DNA of 64,000 nt from Bog-473 sp963788585 (GTDB lineage Bacteria; Actinomycetota; Acidimicrobiia; Acidimicrobiales; RAAP-2). The notes beneath the pieces are model-generated. The model was not told the DNA's origin. It ran no database searches and saw only the letters and a program-made list of their open reading frames with translations. This document shows, one piece after another, positions 1-8,971 of this stretch. The stretch's first letter is position 1. The number at the start of each line of letters is the position of its first letter. The stretch covers positions 1,984,001 through 2,048,000 of the forward strand of contig CAWBHA010000003.1 in NCBI GenBank assembly GCA_963788585.1, written 5' to 3'. Both the position numbers and the translations under genes were made by a program.

Positions 1-558
1 GAGCGAGGTGGAGCGGTGGGCCGCGCCGTCGGCCCAGCCGAGGGCCACGGCGCCGAACAGCCGCCAGCCCGCCGGGACCCCGAGGTCGGAGGCCAGCCGC
101 TGCTCCCCCCGGAAGTTGCCGAGGATGCATGCCCCGAGGCCGGCGTCGACCGCGCCGAGGAGGACCGTCATGACCCCGAAGGCGGCGTCGCCGAACCAGT
201 ACGGGACCGTCCAGTCCTCGGGTTTGCGTCCGAGAGCGGGGTCGGCCTTGTCGGTCTCGGCGTAGCGGGCGACGTAGGCCGGGGGCGACGCATAGGCCAG
301 CAGCAGCACCGGCGCCCGCCGCAGCCCCTCCGCCCACCCGGGGTGCGCGGCGCGCCAGGCATTGTCGGTGGTGGCATCCCAGTAGGTCGACGTCTCGTCT
401 GGGCCGCACAGCACCACCCAGGCCGTGCCCCCGGTGTTGCCGGCGGTAGGGGAACGTAGCGCCGCGGCGACGAGGCGCTCCACCGTGGACGGGTCGACCG
501 GCTCGGCCGAGAAGCTGCGGACCATGGCCCGACGGCGCAGCGCCTCGTGCAGTTCCAC
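1..558 (-). CDS. Nitroreductase family protein (3' end cut by window edge)
   Basis: The reverse strand reads open from a GTG at 558 to the window edge (186 codons, no stop reached). The N-terminus has the classic nitroreductase opening: EALRRRAMVRSF, then a proline-containing helix and LRSPTAGNTGG, the loop that contacts FMN phosphate in this family. Further on are AYASPPAY and a hydrophobic GAVDAGLGACILGNF segment typical of the second half of the fold. Family members are FMN- or F420-dependent oxidoreductases; the substrate cannot be told. ATG 525 is an alternative start but would cut off part of the FMN-binding arginine-rich motif. It is transcribed divergently from the E1-like gene. Confidence 0.8.
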   Translation of the reverse strand, partial: MELHEALRRRAMVRSFSAEPVDPSTVERLVAAALRSPTAGNTGGTAWVVLCGPDETSTYWDATTDNAWRAAHPGWAEGLRRAPVLLLAYASPPAYVARYAETDKADPALGRKPEDWTVPYWFGDAAFGVMTVLLGAVDAGLGACILGNFRGEQRLASDLGVPAGWRLFGAVALGWADGAAHRSTSL

Positions 559-678
559 CGCCGCAGTCTCCCAGGCGGACGCGTGGCCGGGACCAGGGAA
601 TAGATGACCCCGCTGGTAGTGTTTTACCTATTCGTAGGGGCCGCGCCGTCGAGGGGTGGCCGCGTGAGGAGGAGCGGA

Positions 679-1842
679 ATGCCCACGCCACGAGATCTCT
701 TGAACCAGGCCAAGGCGTCCATCCGGGAGGTGGAGCAGGCCGACGCGCAGTCGCTGCTCGAGCAGGGTGGCGTCACCTTCCTCGACGTCCGCGAACCCGA
801 CGAGTACGAGCAGGGCGCCATTCCCCACGCCGTGCACCTGCCGCGGGGCAATCTCGAGTTCTCCGTCGAGGGCAAGCTTCCCGACAAGTCGGGCCCGATC
901 GTCGTCTACTGCGCCGGCGGGGTGCGCTCCGCCTTCGCGGCCAAGACCATGCAAGACCTCGGCTACACCGACGTGCAGTCGATGGTGGGTGGGTTCAACA
1001 AGTGGAAGGACGCCGGCCGACCCTGGGCGGCACCCGAGACCCTGACCCCGGCCCAGCGCAACCGTTATCAACGCCATCTCCTTCTTCCCGAGGTCGGTGA
1101 GGAGGGCCAGCTGAAGCTGCTGACCTCCAAGGTGCTCCTGCTGGGTGCTGGCGGCCTGGGCTCGCCGGCCGCCCTCTACCTGGCCGCGGCAGGCGTCGGG
1201 ACCCTCGGCATCATCGACATGGACGTGGTCGACGAGTCGAACCTGCAGCGCCAGATCCTGCACAACATCGACCGGGTGGGCGACCGAAAGGTCGACTCGG
1301 CCAAGAAGACGCTGACCGCATTGAACCCCGACGTGAACGTCGTGACCTACGACGTGCGGCTGGGCGCCGACAACATCTTGGACATCATCGACGGGTACGA
1401 CGCCATCGTCGACGGGACGGACAACTTCCCGACCCGCTACCTGGTCAACGACGCCGCGCTCATCAAGCGGATCCCCGTCATCCACGGCTCGATCTTCCGC
1501 TTCGAGGGCCAGGTGACCGTGTTCGACCCCTACAACGGGCCGTGCTACCGCTGCCTGATTCCCGAGCCCCCGCCGGCCGAGCTGGCGCCCTCGTGCGCAG
1601 AGGCCGGCGTGCTCGGCGTGCTGCCGGGCATCATTGGTTCGATCCAGGCGATCGAGACGATCAAGGTGCTGCTCGGCCTGGGCGAACCCCTGATCGGTCG
1701 GCTGCTGTCCTACGACGCGCTCGAGGAGTCGTTCCGCACGTTCAAGGTGCGGCGCGACCCGGCCTGCCCCGCGTGCGGTCCCGACGCCGGCGAGATCGTG
1801 ATCGCCGAGTACGACGAGCTCTGCATGCCGCACCGCCACTGA
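679..1842 (+). CDS. Rhodanese-E1 fusion: MoeB/ThiF-type sulfur-carrier adenylyltransferase
   Basis: 387 aa. Residues about 15-115 form a rhodanese domain with active-site loop CAGGVRS (Cys78). Residues about 127-387 form a ThiF/MoeB E1-like domain with GAGGLGSP (nucleotide loop, about 156-163), ESNLQRQ (arginine finger) and DGTDNFPTR. Paired CxxC motifs, CYRC near 289 and CPAC near 363, should bind zinc. Such enzymes adenylate the C-terminal Gly-Gly of MoaD/ThiS-like carriers and pass on sulfur for molybdopterin, thiamine, cysteine or thiouridine. The usual MoeZ order is E1 then rhodanese; here the rhodanese domain comes first. ATG 679 is chosen because AGGAGCGGA lies just upstream; open frame extends to 604 without family-like sequence. 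Confidence 0.9.
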   Translation: MPTPRDLLNQAKASIREVEQADAQSLLEQGGVTFLDVREPDEYEQGAIPHAVHLPRGNLEFSVEGKLPDKSGPIVVYCAGGVRSAFAAKTMQDLGYTDVQSMVGGFNKWKDAGRPWAAPETLTPAQRNRYQRHLLLPEVGEEGQLKLLTSKVLLLGAGGLGSPAALYLAAAGVGTLGIIDMDVVDESNLQRQILHNIDRVGDRKVDSAKKTLTALNPDVNVVTYDVRLGADNILDIIDGYDAIVDGTDNFPTRYLVNDAALIKRIPVIHGSIFRFEGQVTVFDPYNGPCYRCLIPEPPPAELAPSCAEAGVLGVLPGIIGSIQAIETIKVLLGLGEPLIGRLLSYDALEESFRTFKVRRDPACPACGPDAGEIVIAEYDELCMPHRH

Positions 1843-1887
1843 GCGACTGCGGCCGGCGGCGTACGCGAGACGTTCCGCCCGGGCCGA

Positions 1888-4209
1888 CTAGTTCTCCGAA
1901 GCGCCGCTCTCCGCCGAGGCGGCAGGCGAGGAGCGGCGCCGCCCGATGACGCCGACGGCCACGATCCCGACGACGGCGACTGCGGCAAGGGCGATGCCTT
2001 CGGTGAAACGGGACGGCCAGTAGGTCAGCTCAATCACATGGTGCCCCGGGGGGATATGGGCTTGGAGCATCATGGTGAGATAGGGCGTCAAGGGAAGCGC
2101 TCGCCCGTCGAGGGTGGCATGCCAGCCGGGCACGGAGGCCACCCGCAACCGCAGAACCTGTGCACTCGAGGAGTCCGTCTCCACTCGGGCCCTGGACGGG
2201 CTCAACCACTGGAGAGGGACCGCCGTGCCGTGTGCGTCGACGGCCGGCCACGCACCAGAAGCCACCGCCGGGACCACGGTGGCCCTCGACGAGCCCGAGA
2301 CCCGGTAGAGGTCCTCGTTCCCTAGCCGGATGGCGAGGGTGCCACCGGGAAGGCGGGACCCCGCGGGCTCGAACACATAGGAGACGCCGTAGCGGCGGGC
2401 GATGGTCGCGTCTTTGATGCCCGGGACGAAGTCGAAGAACTGCGGATCTCCAGCAAATGTGCCGTTCGTATGCAACCAGGAGGAGAACCACGACTCCGGG
2501 GTGATGGGGTCGTACTCCGCGAACTCGTCGATCCCGTAGGGAATGTTCGTGTCAGGAAGCAGACCGAGGCCCAATCCACCGAACACCGTGTTGTTGGTGG
2601 CCAGGCCCACCAGCGACGAGCCCACGACATGCTGCAAGGCGACGACGTTCGGGTTCTCTGGGTAGGGCGTCGAGCTCGACGAGGGCAGGGGTGCGTCGAG
2701 GACGACGAGGAACACGCTCTGGAAGACCAGCAGTGCTCCCGCGACCCCGGGGACGAGCCACCTCAACAGAGGCACTGGCCGCGTGCCACGCTCCGCACGC
2801 CGATCGAAGAGTACGAGGGCGCCAAAGAGGCCGAGACCGACGAGCGTCGAGGCGACAGGCCACACGAAGCTCTCGGCGCGTGCGTGGGCGGCGTCGCGCG
2901 GCAGGGTGCCGCGGCCAAAGAGCCACACCAGTGCCAGCACCACTGCTACCCCACAGGACGTGCCGAACGCCCAACGGGCGGCGCGTCGGCGCTCGGCCCG
3001 ACGCAGGACGGCATCGAGGCCGACCCCCGCGAGCATGGCGAAGCAGAAGGCCGCAGGGATGAGGCACCGGTCCCAAGACGTGCGACCGATCGAGGGCAGC
3101 TGGGAGAGCAACGAATTCACGGGATGCAAGACGCTGGCCGCGAGCACCACGGCCGCTGCGGCGGTGAGAGCGGTGATCGCCGGCTGACGCCAACGGAGAG
3201 CGACGGCCACGACCGCGAGCACGACGGCGATCGCTCCGACCCAAACCCACGCCGCGGGGAAGTACCCCTGGACATTGACGAAGCTCCCCGCGAGGGGTTG
3301 ACCCCAGAAGCTCTGGAAGATGAGCCCGAGGGGCTGGGAGACCGGCCACGGGCTGCCGTTGGGCGCGGCGTTGCGGACCGATTCGGCGGCCAGCTGGAGC
3401 CCGGGAAGTGTGAGCGGGGCGGCGAGGGCCCCTCCGGCGACGAAGGCGAGGGCGAGATCGACGACCGGACGGCGAAGGGGCCCGTCGCCACCGAGGATCC
3501 CCGAGCGGCAAAAGAGGAAGACGACAATGAAGGTGCCGAGGGCGAGGAGTATGAGGACCTCGATCTGTGGGTTGCCAGCCAAGATGGAGAACGCGAACGT
3601 CACGGCCAAGAGCACCACGGACCAGTACCGACGGGTGCCGCGCATGATGAGGAGAGCGGCTGCAAACTGCCAGCCGGCCCAGGACATCACCGACGTGTCC
3701 GGAAACCCGAGATAGCCGAAGAAGGGTCCGCTCAGCACCCATGTCGTCCCGGCGAACGCGCAGGCGACCGGGTGCAGGCGGAGCACCCGCCCGAAGAAGT
3801 ATGCCCCCGTCCCCCCGACGATCAGCGTGACGAGAACTTGGACCCAGTAGACCAGCCGAAGAGGCGTGAGGTAACTGACCAGGGCCGGCAGGCTGAAGGC
3901 CCCGGACCCGAAGTTGAACGCCAGCGGCATCCCCAGTGCCTCGTCGTTGGCCCAGAGGGGCAGATGGCCGTGGTGGACCTGGGTCCAGGCCAGGGTGATC
4001 CACGGGGCGAGCTCGGAGTCCTGATCGCTGATCGCGCCGTTGTGCACGATCGTTCCGGGCTCCTGCAGCAGTCTGGAGGTATGTATGAAGTCGAACGCCC
4101 CGAAGTAGGAACCGCGCGTGAGGGCCGGCACGAGCGCCACACACGCCGCGGCCACGACCCAGAGGATGCCGGCAATGTCAGGCCAGTGTCGACGAAATCG
4201 CGAGGCCAT
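1888..4209 (-). CDS. YfhO-like multi-spanning membrane protein
   Basis: About 773 aa with many hydrophobic helices. The first cytoplasm-to-membrane segment follows MASRFRRHWP; next comes a large extracytoplasmic loop (TRGSYFGAFDFIHTSRLL, then WTQVHHGHLPLWAND) as in YfhO-type GT-C-like proteins, and the C-terminal part is soluble (VPGWHATLDG, followed by PPGHHVIELTYWPS) with one final helix. YfhO proteins are linked to glycosylation of teichoic acids or other envelope polymers in Firmicutes; the role here is unknown. The frame stays open to an ATG at 4359, but the extra 50 residues look non-coding, so ATG 4209 is preferred. Base composition is less GC-rich than the flanking metabolic genes. 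Convergent with the E1-like gene. Confidence 0.75.
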   Translation of the reverse strand: MASRFRRHWPDIAGILWVVAAACVALVPALTRGSYFGAFDFIHTSRLLQEPGTIVHNGAISDQDSELAPWITLAWTQVHHGHLPLWANDEALGMPLAFNFGSGAFSLPALVSYLTPLRLVYWVQVLVTLIVGGTGAYFFGRVLRLHPVACAFAGTTWVLSGPFFGYLGFPDTSVMSWAGWQFAAALLIMRGTRRYWSVVLLAVTFAFSILAGNPQIEVLILLALGTFIVVFLFCRSGILGGDGPLRRPVVDLALAFVAGGALAAPLTLPGLQLAAESVRNAAPNGSPWPVSQPLGLIFQSFWGQPLAGSFVNVQGYFPAAWVWVGAIAVVLAVVAVALRWRQPAITALTAAAAVVLAASVLHPVNSLLSQLPSIGRTSWDRCLIPAAFCFAMLAGVGLDAVLRRAERRRAARWAFGTSCGVAVVLALVWLFGRGTLPRDAAHARAESFVWPVASTLVGLGLFGALVLFDRRAERGTRPVPLLRWLVPGVAGALLVFQSVFLVVLDAPLPSSSSTPYPENPNVVALQHVVGSSLVGLATNNTVFGGLGLGLLPDTNIPYGIDEFAEYDPITPESWFSSWLHTNGTFAGDPQFFDFVPGIKDATIARRYGVSYVFEPAGSRLPGGTLAIRLGNEDLYRVSGSSRATVVPAVASGAWPAVDAHGTAVPLQWLSPSRARVETDSSSAQVLRLRVASVPGWHATLDGRALPLTPYLTMMLQAHIPPGHHVIELTYWPSRFTEGIALAAVAVVGIVAVGVIGRRRSSPAASAESGASEN

Positions 4210-4533
4210 CGTCGCGCTCTGAGCCCCATTCGGCCCACCGGCTGCATCCAGTTCCCACGATGGGTCATCGACCTTCAGCCCCACGAGGGCGGAAGCATAA
4301 TGGGCGTCATTCAGCCCGTTCGTGAAGACCAGCAACGAAGCCCGGTTCATTCGTCGCAAAGGAGCGGCGGTACTGGTTCACTGCGCGGTGGTGCCGTGTT
4401 AGCGTCATTGGGGCCGTGGGATGATGACGTTTCTCGCATCGTCTTCGAACGGAACGGACATGGGTTGTCCGGATCTTTCGCATCGCAGGGGAGGTCCCGA
4501 CGAGTGGGAGGTCGAGCACAGGCCCAAAGAGCC
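4210..4533. other. Intergenic stretch without a recognisable gene
   Basis: This 324-bp stretch lies between the start of the YfhO-like gene and the transposase relic. A TATGCT hexamer on the reverse strand (4294-4299) could be a -10 box for the YfhO-like gene, but no matching -35 box is seen. Open frames here have no family-like sequence and are probably non-coding. Confidence 0.4.
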
Positions 4534-4740
4534 ATGACCAACCTCGCCTTCTGGCGCGGCGCGCGGGCTTTCTTCCATGGCCATGCCCTCAGACACGGCA
4601 TCACGATCGAGCGCGTGCTGACCGACAACCGCAACTGATCTCGATCCAACGGGTTCGCGGCCGAACTCGGGCGAGCGTCGATCTCGCACACCTTTCCCCG
4701 GCGCTCTCGACCAGTCACGAATGGCAACACCACACCGCCA
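4534..4740 (+). pseudogene. Relic of an IS481-type (rve/DDE integrase core) transposase
   Basis: The forward frame reads AFFHGHALRHGITIERVLTDN, matching the end of strand 4 plus the conserved second Asp (LTDN) of IS481/IS3-type DDE transposases. An in-frame TGA follows at 4636-4638 where family members have GSCYR. Translation past the stop continues the family pattern: SRSNGFAAELG, then RPVTNGN in the place of RPxTNGKVERF. The N-terminal helix-turn-helix half and the final Glu region are missing. It is therefore a short, decayed fragment that cannot encode an active enzyme. No inverted repeats or target duplications were found around it. Confidence 0.65.
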
Positions 4741-4925
4741 TCGGAGGGCCTCCGGTGAGCCGTGTCAGCAACCGGGCTGGTTGCTCCACCTAGGCTGTCC
4801 GCACGTCCCCGACCGACCTGCTCACGCGTCCCGCGCCCGAGGCTGCGCCGGCACCGCCGAGGCGATCGACGGAGCCGCCACCCCCACCGTGGCTGACCTC
4901 GCGGCGGGTCAAGCGCAACCGGCGC

Positions 4926-6125
4926 ATGTGGGCCGTAGGTTTGCTGGTCTTCGCCCTCTTCCTCGCCTTTGTGTTCACCCGGGGCGGCGCACCTCCCCCC
5001 TCGGCGGCGGGGCAGCGTCGCGGCGGGGGGAGCGGGCACCACAAGGCGCCGCCGCCGCGCGCGGGCAACCCGCGCCTCGACGCCGACTGGGAGGGTGACG
5101 GGCAGCCGGTCACCTTCGCCTTCGGAGGCGACGTGCACTTCCCGACCGGAACCAACCTGGGCGACCGCCTGGCGGCCGATCCGGCCGACGCACTGGGGCC
5201 CACGGTGCCCGCGCTCCTCTCCGGCGTCGACCTGTCCATGGTCAACCTCGAGTCGGCGTTGACCGACGGCACCTGCCCCGATCCCCAGCCGAAGCAGTAC
5301 GTCTTCGACGCGCCGCAATCGGCCGTCAGCGCCTTCAAGGGCGCCGGCGTCACCCTCATCACCGAGGCGAACAATCACGGCGAGGACTGCGGCGCCGCGG
5401 GGCTGCAGACGGCGCTCGCCACTCGGGCGCAGACGGGGTACACCATCCTCGGAATCGGCCAGAACGCGGCGCAGGCCTTCACCCCGTACACGACCACGAT
5501 CCACGGCGAGCACATCGCGATCATTGCCGCCACACAGGTGATCGATTCCGACCTGCAGTCGGCCTGGACGGCCACCACCACACAACCGGGCCTGGCGTCC
5601 GCCTACGACGTCAACGATCTCGTCGCCGCCGTCGAGGCCGCCCGCAAGACTGCCGACACGGTGATCGTCTACGTGCACTGGGGGACCGAGCTCGACGCCT
5701 GCCCCAATCCGTTGCAGGAGCCGCTCGCGCAGGTGCTCGTGCAGGCCGGCGCAGACATCGTCGTGGGCACCCACGCCCACGTACTGCTGGGCGCGGGGTA
5801 CCTGGGCTCGGCTTACGTCGACTACGGCCTCGGCAACTTCGCCTTCTACGACAACTCCCCACCCGAGAACGCCAGTGGATCACTGGTGATCACGGCGACG
5901 GGCCGCCACATCGACCAGGTCACCTGGCGGCCCGCCGTGATCGTGGACGACCTGCCCCAGCCGCTCGCGGGCGCCGAGGCGACCGCCGCACTGGCGGCCT
6001 GGAACCAGGCGCGCGCCTGCACCAACGTCTCCGTCGCCCCGGGGGGGCCGATCGCCACGACGCAATCCGAGACGTCGCCCGCCCCGGCGTCGGCGGTGCA
6101 GCAGCTCTCGGTCGACTCGGGCTAG
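4926..6125 (+). CDS. CapA-like membrane-anchored metallophosphatase-fold protein
   Basis: About 399 aa from ATG 4926. A single N-terminal hydrophobic anchor (WAVGLLVFALFLAFVF) is followed by a Gly/Pro-rich linker and a CapA domain (PGA_cap family) with FGGDVHF, VNLES, EANNHGED, YVHWGTEL, GTHAHVLLG and YGLGNFAFY, the expected metal-site motifs in order. CapA proteins take part in poly-gamma-glutamate or other envelope polymer production; the substrate here is unknown. The basic stretch RRVKRNRR directly before the ATG is in frame and looks like the cytoplasmic flank of the anchor. Translation may thus start upstream (open from 4794), yet no ATG, GTG or TTG lies in that interval. The last 40 residues are a low-complexity tail. 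Confidence 0.8.
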   Translation: MWAVGLLVFALFLAFVFTRGGAPPPSAAGQRRGGGSGHHKAPPPRAGNPRLDADWEGDGQPVTFAFGGDVHFPTGTNLGDRLAADPADALGPTVPALLSGVDLSMVNLESALTDGTCPDPQPKQYVFDAPQSAVSAFKGAGVTLITEANNHGEDCGAAGLQTALATRAQTGYTILGIGQNAAQAFTPYTTTIHGEHIAIIAATQVIDSDLQSAWTATTTQPGLASAYDVNDLVAAVEAARKTADTVIVYVHWGTELDACPNPLQEPLAQVLVQAGADIVVGTHAHVLLGAGYLGSAYVDYGLGNFAFYDNSPPENASGSLVITATGRHIDQVTWRPAVIVDDLPQPLAGAEATAALAAWNQARACTNVSVAPGGPIATTQSETSPAPASAVQQLSVDSG

Positions 6126-6134
6126 ACAGAGGGC

Positions 6135-7004
6135 ATGACCCAGGCCGCCGCACCGCAAATGTTGCCGGTCAATGGTGTCGACCTGGCGTGGTCCGAACGT
6201 GGGCGCAGCACGGCGGCGACACCGACCTTCGTGCTGTGCCACGGCTACACGGGCTCGTCCCACGACTTCGCCCTCGAAGTCGACGCGCTGGCCACGGACC
6301 GGCGGGTGGTCACGCTGGACCAGCGCGGCCACGGGCGCTCGACCCGGACGGGGACGCTCGAGGGGTACACCGTCGAGCAGCTTTCGGCCGATCTGGGAGC
6401 CTTCCTCGATGCGGTGGGCGCGGGGCCGGTCGACCTGCTCGGGCACTCCATGGGCGGGCGCGTGGTGCTGGGGGTCGCCCTGCGTCGGCCCGACCTGGTC
6501 AGCTCCCTGATCCTCATGGACACCAGCGCGTGGTCCTTCATCCCCGACGACGAGACCATCCGGGACTTGCTGCAGTCCTGGATCGATGCGTTCGACCCGG
6601 CCCAGGGCATGCCGCCCACCATGAGCCTCGGCGGCCCCGAGGACGTGCTCATCGAGGCGCGCACGCCGGCGGCGTGGCGTGCGGCGAAAGACGAGATCTT
6701 CGCCGGCATGGACGCCTACGCCGTCAAGGCGCTCGGGCTGGCCCTGATGGGGGACCGGGATGCGGATGCCTCGTCGCTCCGCGCCGGGCTCCCCGCCGTC
6801 CGCTGCCTCACCACTGTCATCGCCGGCGAGCACGACCACCCGATGGTCGACCAGGCGCCGGCGCTGGCGACCGAGGTGGCGAACGGGCGGCTGCAGGTCA
6901 TCGAAGGGGCCTACCACTCACCGCAGCTGACGCACGCCGAGCAGTGGCGGGCTGCGGTGCGCGCCCACCTCGCCTGGGCGGACGCGGAACGGGCCGGGCC
7001 GTGA
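6135..7004 (+). CDS. Alpha/beta hydrolase
   Basis: 289 aa, a single alpha/beta hydrolase domain. The oxyanion HGYTGSS loop is near residue 36, LDQRGHGRS follows strand 4, the nucleophile elbow is GHSMGG (Ser near 106), the acid is in AGEHDHP and the catalytic His is in GAYHSP near the C-terminus. The full triad and 280-290 aa length fit the family of esterases, lactonases and C-C hydrolases; the substrate cannot be told. The stop overlaps the GTG start of the aldo/keto reductase by 4 nt, so the two are probably co-translated. Confidence 0.85.
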   Translation: MTQAAAPQMLPVNGVDLAWSERGRSTAATPTFVLCHGYTGSSHDFALEVDALATDRRVVTLDQRGHGRSTRTGTLEGYTVEQLSADLGAFLDAVGAGPVDLLGHSMGGRVVLGVALRRPDLVSSLILMDTSAWSFIPDDETIRDLLQSWIDAFDPAQGMPPTMSLGGPEDVLIEARTPAAWRAAKDEIFAGMDAYAVKALGLALMGDRDADASSLRAGLPAVRCLTTVIAGEHDHPMVDQAPALATEVANGRLQVIEGAYHSPQLTHAEQWRAAVRAHLAWADAERAGP

Positions 7005-8008
7005 CGGACGACGCGCCACCCCAGGCCAACGACCGCATCACGCTCGCTGGGACCGACGTCGCCATCCCTCCGCTCGGCGTCGGGACGTGGGCCTGGGGTG
7101 ACAAGGGCACCTGGGGCATGGGCGGCTACGACCCGTCGCTCACCGAGGCGAGCATCCGCGAAGCGTGGGAGGCGAGTATCGAAGCGGGCGTGGTCCTCTT
7201 CGATACCGCCGAGGTCTACGGCGGCGGCGAGAGTGAGCGCATCATCGGCCGCCTGCTGGCGGCCGACCCCGGGGTGCGCGACCGCGTCGTCATCGCTTCA
7301 AAATTCATGCCCAGCCCGTGGAAGGTCAACGTGCGCGCCGCGCTGCTCTCGGCGGCGCGCCACTCACGCGAGCGCCTGGGTATCGGCACCATCGACCTCT
7401 ACCAGATCCACGGACCCATCTCGCTGCGCTCCCACGACGCGCTGGCCGAGGCGCTGGCTGCGGCCCATGCGGAGGGCCTGGTGCGCGCGGTGGGGGTGTC
7501 CAACTACTCGGAAAGGGAGACCCGCGCCATCGACGCGGCGCTGCAGAAACAGGGACTGCGGTTGGCAAGCAACCAGATCGAGTTCTCGCTGCTGCGCGCC
7601 ATGCCGCTGCGGGTGGGCCTGATCGACAGCTGCCGCCAGCTCGGCGTGGTCCCGCTGGCGTACTCACCGATCGGACAGGGCCGCCTGACGGGAAAGTACT
7701 CGGCGGCCAACCCGCCCAGCGCCAAGCGCACGTTCTCCGCCCACCCGATGGAGCAGGTCGACGCAGTCGTGGCGGAGCTGCGGCACATCGGGGAGGCCCA
7801 CGCGGACCGCACGCCGAGCCAGGTTGCGCTGGCCTGGCTGATCGCCAAGGGTTCGGTGCCCATCCCGGGGGCGAAGAACCGGGAACAGGCGGAGCAGAAC
7901 GCCGGCGCACTGGGGTGGCAATTGACCGACGAGGAGTTGTCGCGTCTCGACGCGGCTTCCCTGTATGGCAAGCGAGGGCCGCGGGAGCGCGTCTGGCAAC
8001 ACGGCTGA
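7001..8008 (+). CDS. Aldo/keto reductase
   Basis: 335 aa from GTG 7001, overlapping the hydrolase stop by 4 nt. It is an AKR TIM barrel: GVGTWAWGDKG at the N-terminus, then LFDTAEVYGGGESE with the catalytic Asp and Tyr, the Lys in VIASKF, DLYQIHGP with the catalytic His, VGVSNYSE, and a C-terminal NADP-binding segment containing AWLIAKGSVPIPGAKN. All four tetrad residues are present. The enzyme should reduce a carbonyl compound with NADPH; YajO/Tas-like relatives act on diverse aldehydes. The chromosomal pair with a hydrolase hints at a small catabolic module, but no specific pathway is evident. Confidence 0.88.
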   Translation: MTDDAPPQANDRITLAGTDVAIPPLGVGTWAWGDKGTWGMGGYDPSLTEASIREAWEASIEAGVVLFDTAEVYGGGESERIIGRLLAADPGVRDRVVIASKFMPSPWKVNVRAALLSAARHSRERLGIGTIDLYQIHGPISLRSHDALAEALAAAHAEGLVRAVGVSNYSERETRAIDAALQKQGLRLASNQIEFSLLRAMPLRVGLIDSCRQLGVVPLAYSPIGQGRLTGKYSAANPPSAKRTFSAHPMEQVDAVVAELRHIGEAHADRTPSQVALAWLIAKGSVPIPGAKNREQAEQNAGALGWQLTDEELSRLDAASLYGKRGPRERVWQHG

Positions 8009-8017
8009 GCCCGGCAG

Positions 8018-8023
8018 TACCGT
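8018..8023 (+). promoter_or_regulatory. -10 box TACCGT for a leaderless ctaG-like mRNA
   Basis: TACCGT lies 6 nt upstream of GTG 8030. That spacing places transcription initiation at or next to the start codon. No -35 hexamer or Shine-Dalgarno sequence is evident. Confidence 0.5.
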
Positions 8024-8029
8024 CATGAG

Positions 8030-8971
8030 GTGATTGCCGTGCTGTACGACGGGGGTCTCCCGCCGCTGCGGGGGAGCCAGCTCTTCTCGACCCAGTTCGA
8101 CTTCGTCCCGGTCGCGATGATCGTGGTCGCGCTGATCCTCTACCTGTGGGGCGTCCGGCGCAACAACGCTTTGCACCCGCGCCATCCGTGGTCGGCCGGG
8201 AAGACGGCGGCCTGGATCGGCGCGCTGGTGACGACGGGCATCTCCATCTTCAGCTTCATCGGCGTCTACGACGGCGAGCTCTTCTGGGACCACATGGTCC
8301 AGCACCTGCTGCTGATCATGGTGGCGGCACCCCTCTTCGCCATCGCGTCTCCCCTGGAACTGATCTGGAGGTCGACCACGGGCACCGCCCACGTGGTCGT
8401 CACCGAGAGCTTGCGCTCGCCGGTGGCGAAGTTCTTCGGCCACCCGATCGTCGCGTTCTGCCTCTACGCCGTGCTGATCCCGGTCAGCCACCTGACGAGC
8501 TGGTACAACCTCACGCTCGAGCACGAGAGCGTGCACAACGCCGAGCACCTGGCCTTCCTGATCGTCGGCTACCTGTTCTGGCGCCAGGTCTTCGGCAACG
8601 ACCCCAACCGCTACCGCCTCCACCCGGCGCTCCAGTTCTTCTACCTGTTCATGGCCATCCCGATCGACACCTTCACCGGCCTCTCGTTGGCCGGCGAGTC
8701 GCACGAGATCTTCCCGGCCTACTTCGCCACCCACCGCACGTGGGGCCCGTCCTACGTGACCGATCTCCATGTGGGCGGGTCCATCATGTGGGTGGTGGGC
8801 GACACCCTGATGTTGTGGCCCATGATCCCGATCGCCCTGCGCTGGATGCACATGGAGGAGCGCAGCGCAGTGCGCATCGACCGCGAGCTCGACGCGCAGA
8901 GCCTGGCCGAGGAAGGTCAGCCCCCCAAGTCCATCAACTCCACCCGGACCCCGTCCGGGTCAGTGCAGTAG
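8030..8971 (+). CDS. ctaG: Cytochrome c oxidase assembly protein, CtaG (caa3) family
   Basis: 313 aa with about seven hydrophobic helices. It carries the conserved histidine-rich pattern of caa3-CtaG proteins: WDHMVQHLLLIM near residue 87, TLEHESVHNAEHLAFL in the middle, and DLHVGGSIMWV plus GDTLMLWP near the end. These His/Met residues are thought to take part in copper delivery to the oxidase CuB site. The protein sits in the plasma membrane. It starts with GTG 8030, preceded by a -10 box at leaderless distance, so it is probably transcribed on its own. Its last 55 bp overlap the convergent VOC gene. Confidence 0.85.
   Translation: MIAVLYDGGLPPLRGSQLFSTQFDFVPVAMIVVALILYLWGVRRNNALHPRHPWSAGKTAAWIGALVTTGISIFSFIGVYDGELFWDHMVQHLLLIMVAAPLFAIASPLELIWRSTTGTAHVVVTESLRSPVAKFFGHPIVAFCLYAVLIPVSHLTSWYNLTLEHESVHNAEHLAFLIVGYLFWRQVFGNDPNRYRLHPALQFFYLFMAIPIDTFTGLSLAGESHEIFPAYFATHRTWGPSYVTDLHVGGSIMWVVGDTLMLWPMIPIALRWMHMEERSAVRIDRELDAQSLAEEGQPPKSINSTRTPSGSVQ

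Noticed and set aside
2470..4638. A 722-codon open frame antisense to the YfhO-like gene
   Set aside because: Composition is Arg/Glu/Gly/Asp-rich with no family motifs; only its last ~35 codons (transposase relic) look like protein. It is a shadow of high-GC coding on the other strand.
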